Origin: Cycas panzhihuaensis | Taxonomy: Eukaryota; Cycadophyta | DNA: 64,000 nt | Direction of reading: 5' to 3' | NCBI GenBank assembly: GCA_023213395.1 | Contig: CM041465.1 | Location: 56,179,741 to 56,243,740 of the forward strand | Shown here: positions 31,916 to 41,473 of the stretch, piece after piece | Layout: each line of letters starts with the position of its first letter | Position numbering within the stretch: the first letter of the stretch is position 1 | Program-made: the position numbers and the translations under genes | Notes under the pieces: model-generated | Told to the model about the DNA's origin: nothing | Databases searched by the model: none | Seen by the model: the letters and a program-made list of their open reading frames with translations, nothing else

Positions 31916-33851
31916 GTGGATAATCGCGAGAACGTTGGTATGCCGATACTGAGTTACTTGGAGATGGCGTCCCAAGAGGACGAGGCGACTCTGAAGAGGT
32001 GTGGCCTATACAAGGCCCTCAAGACCCCCCAGTTTGCGTCAGACTAGAGGCTCCTAGTTGACATCATGTCACATTGGGACAGGAGGAGGCATGTGTTTCA
32101 CTTGCCTCAGATAGGCGACATCACTATCACCCTAGGAGACATCAGGCGGATGCTGGGAGTACCAGCGACAGGGAGGCCAGTGAGGTTGGGAGCGCTGCCT
32201 AGCACCGAGGCAGCACACAGGGGGGCGACCTAGTTCCTCACAGGGACTGACAGGTGGGAGCGGAGGGGAGCTCCCCTCTAGACTATGCTCATGTCCAGGA
32301 TTCCTCGGGTGAGGAAGTTGATACTACTATGCATTCTGTTCCGGATTTCTAAAATGTAACTACAGTGGAGATCCCGAGGTTGGGTGGATGCGGCCACGGC
32401 GAGGCCGGCGAGAGGATAGATTGGGCCACTCTAGTTGCGGCGAACCTCATCGCCCAGCTAGACACCATCCAGAGATCCAGCAGATGAGGGTTTTCTTACA
32501 AAGACTGCAAAAGATTAGTTTTTTTATCATTTTGCGGCAGTGGCACCAGCAGGGGGACCATTCCCCATAGCAGAGTGGGCCCCGATGGTCCACAGATGGC
32601 AGACGAGGCTCCGGGGGATAGAGGATCAGGCCCATGTCCGTCGGTCGGTCGATGCGACATCACTCAACCTCCTCACTCTGACAGACTATACAGTGGAGCC
32701 CTACAGAGCAGTGAGGTGGGAGAGTGACGACGGAGTGGGCGGAGCAGGAGCGCCCATCGACGACCATGACGACGACGACAGCGACGACGATAGCGGGGAT
32801 GACGGTGATGATGGGAGAGATGGGGCTGGCCCATCACGATCTGCAGGAGAGGCAGGTCCATCACGGTCGACAGGGGGAGCAGTAGGACCATCCGAGACTG
32901 CCGGAGGAGGGGCATGCCCATCAGGAGCTACCGAGGCGAGCAGGGTGCCCGAGACCAGGGGTCGCAGACTACGGATCGTGAGGAGATCCAGAGAGGCGAG
33001 GGTCGAGCCAGTCCCTGCTAGGGGCGAGATAGAGGCAGAGGATGTACCTGAGGACGAGGTACCTGCAGCTGGCAGAGGGCCAGGAGACGAGGATGTCACC
33101 CGAGCAGAGGAGCCGGCAGCCACGGCAGGTGAGACCTAACTGTTTCCTTAGTCGTTTGACATCTAGATAGATCTTTGATTTCATTTCATTATGGTATGCA
33201 GTGAGGACATACACTGACACACGGCATGTTGCATTGACAGGAGTAGCAGAGGTCCGGAGACTGGTGGAGGCCATGGTGAGGGAGATGTTCTCGTGTCACG
33301 AGGGGCAACCGCCCATCCAGGCGGAGGATGCGCCCAGGTCGGCAGGAGCCCACATGCAGGCATTCGCCCCACTAGCGAGGGTGAGAGACATCTGGGCTGC
33401 AGAAACCCAAGAGTACATGGAATTCCGGGGATAGCTGCAGCGAGAGCTCAACGCGGCCAGGGGCGAGCGGGATGAGCTGCGCGGACGAGTCCAGGCCTTA
33501 GAGGCTCGGAGCGGACTAGGAGGAGATGTGGGGAGCAGCATCCGCCTAGCAGTACTAGAGGAGCGCCTTAAGGCGACAGAGGAGAAGCTTCGGAGTATGA
33601 AGGAGGGACTCCGGGGCGAGAGGGATCGCATCCAGGTTCGATACGACCAGCTAGTAGTGCAGATGGTCTCGAGGTCGAGCAGGAGCCGGACCCATACACA
33701 CACAGCGACTACGACCCCGAGACGGCCTCGGGACGAGGGGAGCGAGGCGGGCAGCTCACGGAGGCCCAAGAGGAGCCTCGGAGGGATGTGGTCCCCAGGA
33801 GAGGGATCACATGCACTGTGGGATGGCACCCAGGATCGTGACAGTAGATGA
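31916..33851 (+). pseudogene. Antisense plant mobile domain (PMD) gene of Tat copy 2, broken
   Basis: Plus-strand gene opposite to gag-pol. The presumed start codon is mutated (GTG at 31916, ATG in copy 1). The frame then reads VGMPILSYLEMASQEDEATL and the PMD core RCGLYKALKTPQF, HWDRRRHVFHLPQIGD, TLGDIRRMLGVPATGRPV. A stop after the first part is CAG to TAG (copy 1 keeps CAG). A long open part, 32540-33128, carries WESDDG, an Asp-rich run and Gly/Pro/Ser repeats. A 73-bp intron (33129-33201) joins the last exon in frame. That exon has TRHVALTGVAEVRRLVEAMV and a charged coiled coil (LEERLKATEEKLRSMKEGLR), ending at TGA 33849-33851. PMD proteins of hosts act in silencing-related and meristem roles; the role inside the element is unknown. 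Confidence 0.78.
33129..33201 (+). other. Predicted 73-bp intron in the antisense PMD gene, copy 2
   Basis: Donor GGCAG|GTGAGACC, acceptor GGTATGCAG|TGAGG. Splicing forms the codon G|TG and bypasses a TAA in the intron. The same length and ends occur in copy 1. Confidence 0.65.
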
Positions 33852-33972
33852 GATGTACATATAGTTCTGATGGGAAAGCACGGGCCTCCAGGGGGTCATA
33901 TGTAGGCTCACATGATTGTACCCCCCCTGCAAGGATCCCAACTTCCGACATGCATGATGTACCATGACATTT

Positions 33973-33974
<2 letters not shown>

Positions 33975-34031
<57 letters not shown>
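33975..34031. repeat. (TA)n microsatellite 3' of the antisense gene, copy 2
   Basis: About 57 bases of alternating AT, equivalent to 6553-6614 in copy 1. It is followed by TTGTAA-rich sequence to about 34205. Confidence 0.97.
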
Positions 34032-34034
<3 letters not shown>

Positions 34035-34575
34035 GGGGTAATTGGAACCCCCATTTTGACATGAAATGGTGTGTATCATGTACGATAGAGATAGCATGTA
34101 TGGTTTACTTTTGTAAATGAATATTTTTGTATGTTGTAAATGTAAATATGTAAATATGTTTTGTTGTAAGTATTTTGTTGTAAATATTTGGTTGTAAATA
34201 TGCATGTGTTTCCTTCCATGTATGGCTATATGTCTAACAGAAGCACACATGTCCACCGTAAGCAGAGGTGATCGAGAGGTGTGAGGTTAGAAATAGAGTG
34301 ACATGCACGTCCACGGGGGAGCACGGCGGAATATGCAAAGGAAACAACAGGCAAGAAAAGGGAGTGACGATACTCCACAGCGTCGTCCTAGTCGGGGGAT
34401 GCCCAAATAGGAGGACAAAGGTTCCCGAGAGCACACGGGAACGCGAGTTCCGCAGGAAGACAAAGTGAAAATCCATCTTAAATTACCATTCTACCCGTGG
34501 TTGGGAGGAATGGGAACAATTTAAAATGGTAGTTTAGGCTCGTTTCGGAGCATGGCGGAGAAAAGAGCAGAAAGA

Positions 34576-35790
34576 TCACGTGTAAAACTTCTTAAGGAAT
34601 TTTCCGTTGACCGCTTTCTCAAATTCTAAGCCGTCTAAGATGGCGATCCTGTAGGTGTCGTTATCGAGGCTTTCGAGAACAACGAAGGGGCCTACCCATT
34701 TGGGCTCGAATTTGGCCAAGCGATCGTAAAGGTACTCCAATTTGAGGACGTGGTCCCCGGGGCACAAAGGACGAGCACGAAGATGTTTGTCATGTGTCCT
34801 TTGCAAGCGGGCTTTCGAAGCGAGGTTCCCTTGATAAGCCGTTAAGCGCCTCTCATCCAGGGCTTCGAGGTCAAGGAGGCGAGCCTGGCGAATAGACTCA
34901 TCGTCAATGAGGTCTCGAAGAAAAACCCGAAGAGAGGGGATCTCCACTTCCAGTGGGAGTATCGCCTGCCCGTAGACTAACGAGAATGGGGTCATTCCAA
35001 GAGTGCGGCTGGAAGTGCGATAAGCCCACAGGGCGGAAGGGAGTTGGATGTGCCAATCCCTTTGAGACTGGGCGACGGCTTTCTTTAAAATGCTGACGAG
35101 CGTTTTGTTGAAAGATTCAACTTGCCCGTTTGCTTGGGGGTAATAAGGGGATGACGTCTTATGCGAGATCTTGAATTTCTCGTGACACCGGTCCATTTCC
35201 TTATTACAGAAAGAAGTTCCATTATCCGTAATTAGGACATCTGAAATCCCGAAACGATAGATAATATCTTTGGCGCGAAGGTGGCTATCGTCTTACCAGG
35301 GGTAGTGGACAGGGGGATTGCCTCTGCCCATTTAGTAAAGTATTCGGTAGCGGTTAAGATATATTTATGTTATGCGGAAGATGGCGGCGATATAGCCCCA
35401 ATGAGGTCTAAGCCCCATTGAGAAAATGGCCACGGGGACACGATAAAGTGCAATGCCTCGGAAAGTACGTGAGAGACATTAGCGTGCTCCTGACATCGCC
35501 GACATCTAAGGGCACAGGCATGGGCGTCCTTGAACAAGGACGGCCAGTAATAACCCATGCGGAGGATCCTTTGGGCCGTGGATTGGCCCCCAAAGTGGCC
35601 CCCACAAATGCCATGGTGGCATTCACGGAGTATTTGGTCTCCTTCGTCAGGAGCGACGCAGCGAAGCAGGATCCCATCAAAGGACCTCTTATACAACACT
35701 TCATCCACGAGGAAGTGTTGCCTAGCAGTGGCGCGGATACGCGACCTAACCTTGTTACTAGCTTCGAGGCGATATTCTTGCTGAGTCAGA
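34576..35790 (-). pseudogene. Integrase domain of pol, Tat copy 2
   Basis: HHCC zinc region: CHHGICGGHFGG, RMGYYWPSLFKDAH, CRRCQEHANVS. Catalytic core: first Asp in WGLDLIG, second Asp in TDNGTSFCNKEMD, Glu in PQANGQVESFNKTL. The C-terminal part shows WAYRTSSRTLGMTPFSLVYG and ARPLCPGDHVLKLEYLYDRL, then FLKKFYT. The D, D and E residues are all present, but a frameshift near 35240-35290 and a stop near 35370 separate them. 206 codons of the core and C-terminus are open (34576-35196). Confidence 0.92.
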
Positions 35791-36469
35791 TATCGCACAA
35801 TGTCACCATACCACTCGCTGTCGGCGAGTGGGTGAGGAGAAGCATCGTGGACGGTCATGATAGACTCGTCCGGGAAAGAGTCGTCAACAGGAACGCCGCT
35901 TGCGTTGGGAATGGCAGCATCGGCTAATTGCTCTGCTACTATCACTCCCTTCTTCGACTTCCTGTTAATGACTTGCAAGTCGAACTCTTGAAGCAGGACG
36001 GCCCAATAACCTGCCCTACCTGTCAAGTCCAAACGAGTAAGTAACGCAAGGGATTGGATTGGACAATCACCTTGGTTGTATTGCCGAGCAAGTAATGCCT
36101 AAACTTCTTGGTCACGTGGACCAAGGAGATGCATTCCTTTTCGGCGGGGGGATAGTTTAATTCAGCGACAACGAGAGTGCGACTGATGAAATAAATAGCC
36201 CTCTCGATTCCCGAATCGTCCTCCTGCGCGAGCATTGCGCTCAAGGATTCGTCGGTTGCCGAGGTGTATAGAATGAAGGGCCTATTGAAGCGAGGAGGCG
36301 CTAGTGTAGGGGCGAAAACGAGAGCTTCCTTGAGTCCTATGAAGGCCTTTTGGGTCTTGTCCGTCCAAACAAAAGGGGCTCCTTTCTTCAATAGGTTCGT
36401 AAGAGGCTTGGCGTTTATAGCGAAATTTGCCAAGAAATGCCTCAGAAAACCAAGCCTGCCTAGAAACAA
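35791..36469 (-). pseudogene. Native RNase H domain of pol, Tat copy 2
   Basis: FLGRLGFLRHFLANFAINAK, then TNLLKKGAPFVWTDKTQKAF, ILYTSATDESLSAML, AIYFISRTLVVAEL, PPAEKECISLV, VQSNPLRYLL and DLTGRAGYWAVLLQEFDLQV. The expected first catalytic Asp is Ser (YTSATDES), as in copy 1. A second active-site Asp (copy 1 QSDPL) reads Asn here. It is frame-broken near 36023-36032. Confidence 0.88.
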
Positions 36470-36544
36470 CTTAATTTATCGTTGGGTCCTAGGCGGCGGC
36501 ATGTCAAGGATTGCCTTGACTTTATCCGGATCGATTTGGATTCC

Positions 36545-37236
36545 TTATTGGGACACGAGGAAACCCAAGAGTTTGCCTGAAGTGACGGCAAACACGCATT
36601 TCAGCGAGTTTAGACTAACGTGATATTTGCGGCATCTTGTGAAGATGGTGCGCAAGCCGGAGGGATGATGGGCCCTGGCACGAGAAAGGCCCATCATATC
36701 GTCCATGAAGACCTCCAACGTATTGTTGATGACGTCGTGAAAGATAAAATGCATGGCTCTTTGATACGTAGCCCCCGCATTCTTAAGACCAAAGGGCATT
36801 GCCTTGTAGGCAAAAGTACCCCATGGCGTAGTGAAGGCCGTCTTATGGCGGTCTTCGGGAGAAATCTGAATATGGTTATAGTCGGAGAAGCCGTCTATCA
36901 AGGACATAACTTCGAATCCAGCCGTACGATCGATTATTTGATCAATGAAGGGAAGAGGAAAGTTGTCCTTAGGACAATCGTTGTTTATGTCGCGAAAATC
37001 GACACAAATATGAATGGTCCCGTTCTTCTTAGCAACGGGAACGATATTCGATACCCACTCGGGGTAATCGATGGAAGAAACGAGTCCCGCGTCCAGAAGC
37101 TTTTCAACCTCCATCTTAACAAGAACAAAGCTCGGGTGAAGGGACGCCGCTCGACGACCGGGCGAGCGTCAGGAACGGTCGTAAGGTTATGGGTGACGAT
37201 AGAGGGGTCAATGCCTTCATGTCCGAGTAGTCCCAT
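36545..37236 (-). pseudogene. Reverse transcriptase domain of pol, Tat copy 2
   Basis: DPSIVTHNLTTVPDARPV, a typical pre-RT segment (36985-37236), is in a different frame from the RT body. The body has VEKLLDAGLVSSIDYPEW, ICVDFRDINNDCPKDNFPLP, FGLKNAGATYQRAMHFIFHD, FMDD and SGKLLGFLVSQ. A small replacement near 37115-37150 relative to copy 1 causes the frame change. Confidence 0.92.
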
Positions 37237-38687
37237 GCGAATATATCGCGGAATTCCCGGAATAGGAGGGAGTATTCCCTCACTTCGTCAGGAGTACATT
37301 CCGCTCCTACCTTGATGACCTTGTCCGGGGCAAGGACTATGTCCTGAGTTGCCCCCATGCACATGGCATTCCCCTCCTCGAAATGGAGGGGGGCAAGATC
37401 GACCGGAAGAGAGGAAACGGAAGGAGGGATTGGGTCGGCTAATGCGGACCCAATCACTAAGACCTTCTGGTGGCCAAGCTTGTGATGACCAGGAGGCAAA
37501 CTGGGCATGGAACCTGCTAAGTGTTCCAGCAAAGCCTCATCGTCTTCGAAGTAGTCCACCCCATGGATGACCTGACTTCGAATGGATGAGGCGCGGGGTA
37601 GCGTGGGAGCGATAGGACCGGTATGCCCTGAAAGCCGCCCATCATCCCTAAGAGACTCTGAAGGAGAGTCAAGGAGAGGTCCCTCGTAAAAGGCAAGAGG
37701 GAAACTCTCAACATCGTCACCTACGGAAGGTGATGGGATGGAAAAGCCAGGAACGTGATGATCGACATGCGCAATGTCATGTGACATGTGAAAATAACCA
37801 GGCTCTATAACAAAAGGGGTCCTAGGAGGAAACATAGGACTAGGAGGATGCCCCACACTAGTGCGAAGAAACGAAACTGGGTGAGGACGATCCTCATCCT
37901 CGCTATGGGACCCGTCATCGTCAAACATGGCGAGGTACCCATAGCTCCCGACACCAATGGGAGTGAAACGCGTCAAACCAGGAGAAGAAGATATGGGGTC
38001 TTCTTCGCGGTAAAAGGAATCAGGGATTCCAATGGAGCAAGCCGAGACATAATCGGAAGGGCGTTTATTTCCCTTCATATGGTCATGGCTTGCCTGAACA
38101 GAAGGCCTGGCTTGTTTGGTGAGCGATCGCTCGTGGGAGACAACTTTCATTTGCCCGTTATGGACAAATTTAAGTTGTCCCCAACGGGTGGAACACACGG
38201 CTCCCATTTGGTCAAGCCACGGTCGACCTAGAAGCAAGTTGTAATCAACGTCAACATCGAGGACGACGATGTCAGTAACGACAGTCTTGTCCTCAAGAGT
38301 AAGAGGTATCGAGACAGATCCTAAGGGAGTCTTCTCGCTACCATCATAACCCTGACAACGCCATGGAACGGGTTCCAAGGCAAAAATGCCAAGCTCTTGC
38401 ATAACACGCAAGGGCATGGCATTGACGGAAGAACCGTTGTCCACGACGGTTCTTCGCAGCGTGCAATCAGGAGTATCTATGGTAATAGTGAAAGAGAAGT
38501 TCCATTGGCGTTCCCTTCCACTAGATGCGAGAAGATCTCTGGGATCGAAAGAGATGACAGGTTCGCAGCTTTGGGTTGTGCCCAAGGCATGAACGGACGC
38601 GTCATTCGATCCTAGAGCTTCCAAGAGGAGCATTCGCTGCTCGGGGCAACTTCTCAAGACGTCCATGATGGACATCCCTGCAGCCAC
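37237..38687 (-). pseudogene. Aspartic protease and linker, Tat copy 2 (long open frame)
   Basis: Open for 523 codons (37116-38687). The retropepsin region is VVDNGSSVNAMPLRVMQELG, IVVLDVDVDYNLLLGRPW, CSTRWGQLKFVHNGQMK. The active-site triplet is DNG in place of DSG/DTG. A long acidic linker follows with DESH-type low-complexity sequence and then LLFREFRDIFAWDYSDMKAL, the conserved approach to RT, after which the frame shifts. Tat/Ogre-type proteases often deviate at the middle residue of the triplet, so DNG may be functional. Confidence 0.85.
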
Positions 38688-38832
38688 AGTGAGAAGCTCT
38701 TCGACTACGGAGAAGGGCTTACCCCTCCCTGTGGGTTGGGTAAGGGCTCTCCTAAAGTCGAATCTACCGGGGCGGACGGGAATGCTCTTGGGAAGTGCGG
38801 GAATCTCCAGAGGAATGACCTCCGGAGAAGGA

Positions 38833-41299
38833 TCAAGTTGCGAGGTAGAGCGCGAAGGCGCCTGTTGCCTCCTTTGTGACTTGAGACCGGGTCAACGCGT
38901 AAAGGGGAGTGGTCTCAAGCATTTGGATCACCTTCTTTCCCTTGTTACGGGACCGCGAGGGTGATGGAGCACGGCGGTCAGGGGAGCACGAGGGGGAAGA
39001 TGGCCTTCGCACACCCTTCCCTCTACCATGCCAAGGGCGAGAATTGGGAGATCTATCCCGATTCCGATTGTTCCTTTGTTGAACATCACGACCACGTTCC
39101 CCGTGTTTGGGGAACGGGTCTCTATGAATGGGTTGATCGAGGTTAGGCCTCGATGGCCGCCTAGGGGATGAATCGTGCGATGGGGCGTCGCGTGGGTGCT
39201 GCACCCGACAACGCGAATCGTCGTGGAAACACTCCCCATGGATGAATCGCGCGATGGGGCGTCGCGTGGGTGCTGCACCCGACAACGCGAATCATCATGG
39301 AAACACTCCCCATGGATGGAACACCACCTCTTCTCAAGGGGAGGATCGATCCTCCTTGCTTGAGAAGGTTGGATGTTACAACCTTTTGGGGCCACCGCAC
39401 GGAAGCTTCTTGAGGCGGTTTATGGGAGGTCGGTGATGGAGGAGGTTGGAGTTTAAGCTCCTTCATCGTGCGCTCGAATGAGCGAATAGCGGAGGTAAGA
39501 GGATCTAGGGTCCTCTCAGTCGGATGAGAGGTGGGCCTAGCGGGCTGCGAAGGTTTGGTTTCCTTCGCTAGGGGAGGCGCCTCACGGCGTTGTAAGGGCT
39601 TAGGAGGTTTCTTGAGTCCAGCTTGGATCTCAATGGCCTCCAACACCAAGCACCTTGTAATCGCGGAGTCACATGTGGTCGTCCCCATCTTAAGGACTTC
39701 CACATGCACTTCGGGGCGAAGTGCGTTGACGAAGAGATCTCGCTTCAACTCTGCAGGCAACGTGGCCTTGGTAGAGTGAAGGAGATCATGAAAGCGTCGC
39801 ACAAAGTCACGATTCATTTCGTCGTGACCTTATTTAAGCGACAGAAGTACTTTCATTCCGCTTTTGAATGGACGGACTACGTCAAAATAGTTGACAAACT
39901 CATCCACCAATTGCTGGAATGAAGAAATCGAATGACCAGGGAGACGGTAAAATCACTTGAGGGCATCGCCCTGCAAAGATTGCGGGAATAGCTTTATCAG
40001 AATATGGTTGTAAGCCCAATAATCGATGCACGCCATAGAGAAACTACGTACGTGCTCGGTTGGGTCTTAAGACGAAGTTTCGTCGAATTTGGGAACTTCA
40101 GGAGGGTGAGGCGGTAGGTTAGTCCTCAGCGCCTCAATAGATAACGGCGTTGACCTATAGTCCATGAAAGGACGTGTCCTTACATGGGCTAACAGATCAA
40201 CGACCGGTAAAAGAATAGGAACGGATGGGAGTGGTAAACCCATCCCTCCTTGGGAAAACGCCCCTTGTTGGAAAGGGGGTTGCGGGTAAACGCCTTGGAA
40301 GGGAGGTATGTTCCCTTGCGAAGACGCGACAACAGGAGTCACACTAGATAGCGGGAACGAAGGGGGAGGGACCGGGTTTTGCCCATATGGGCCACCCGTA
40401 GGTGGCGCAACTCCGTACGGGTGTAACGGGTCCACCCCATAAGCAGGAAGATGGTTTCCCCTACCTTGCCCCCAAGATTGAGACGTGTAACCTGGGGGCA
40501 CGTAAAGGAAAGGACCACCAGTAGAGTTTTGAACGTATGTAGAAGTGAGTCCTACATAGTTGACGGCAGCAGAGCTAGTAGGGCCTCGAGGCCTACTAGG
40601 GAACGCATGTGCTACGTTCGAAGGCGGCGCATGCGTTTGACTCGGAAACGGCATGCTAACTCCAAGTTGGGGTAAGGACATGCCACGAACGGGTCCCGAA
40701 GAAGTAGGACCACAGCTAGAGGTAAGCGGTGCAACACTTGCCCTAGGAGCTAGGGTAAACACGGCATAGGACGAGTGTGTGCGGGCAGAAGCATCATTCG
40801 TTGTATAAGGCGCAGGTATGGCTGAAGAAGATGCTACATTGCGCAACATTTCTTCAAACCACCTAGGATGCGGTTGGCGGCGAGCTGTTCAGAAGTACTC
40901 GCTAAGCGCTTCGACCACGTCGACGGGAGGGGTATCCTCGTAGCCATACGAAGTTGACAGGATCTCGAAAGTAGGGGATCCCTCAGGACGCTCATCGTAA
41001 GGCTCACCAGTAGGGTGGTGAGTCTCGTGAGGAGACAACTCTTCCGCTACATGCGCGGAAGGGTGAAAGTCAGCGGGGTGAAACTGGCCATCTCGATAAT
41101 AGATGGAATCATCGTCCCCATGGGCGGATTCCGGGACAGATGAGGGGAACTCTTGAGTTCCTGAAGTCATGGTATGGTAAGCCCAATCGGACGGGTAACC
41201 TTCCATTGTCGAATCGGGGTTCGACGACGGAAGGGAACGAGGCGATTGGTCTTCTAACAACGATGGCAGACCTCGCAAGCGACGTGAGAAACGTCGCAT
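38833..41299 (-). pseudogene. gag region, Tat copy 2, broken
   Basis: The first segment (40889-41299) starts MRRFSRRLRGLPSLLEDQ and is acidic and His-rich. The second (40067-40849) is Pro/Gly/Ser-rich (YGVDPLHPYGVAPPTGGP) and leads into the gag core (ALRTNLPPHPPEVPKFD). The third (39161-39817) has MNRDFVRRFHDLLHSTKATL, ELKRDLFVNALRPEVHVEVL. The CX2HX4HX4C knuckle CSIHGECFHDDSRC follows, then an Arg/Ser/Pro-rich tail (38833-39285). A 74-bp tandem duplication inside the knuckle region shifts the frame. Stops near 40860 and 40066 split the rest. Confidence 0.85.
39168..39315 (-). repeat. 74-bp tandem duplication in gag of copy 2
   Basis: Two near-identical 74-base units, starting at about 39168 and 39242 (AATCG at 39171 and 39245). 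Copy 1 has one unit (11750-11822). Since 74 is not a multiple of 3, it frameshifts gag. Confidence 0.9.
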
Positions 41300-41455
41300 G
41301 CAACGCCTTTGTGAGCGTTGTTAGAAGAAAAAGGAAAGAAGAAAATGAAGTAAGCACGTTGGGGGTTGCCCAACTAAAAACGCGAAATAAAAGACTACCT
41401 AGAGGCAAGAACACCAACGAAAAGGGGAAGCGAATCTAACTCCCTTACTGGCAGT

Positions 41456-41473
41456 CCCCAGTATGGTCGCAAG
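41456..41473 (-). other. Primer-binding site of Tat copy 2 (short form)
   Basis: Plus strand CCCCAGTATGGTCGC then AAG, next to the 5' LTR. The tRNA-Arg-like anticodon and T-arm sequence present in copy 1 is absent; only the acceptor-side part remains. Confidence 0.7.

Noticed and set aside
36618-37315. 231-codon plus-strand frame opposite RT
   Set aside because: Shadow of the RT coding strand in copy 2.
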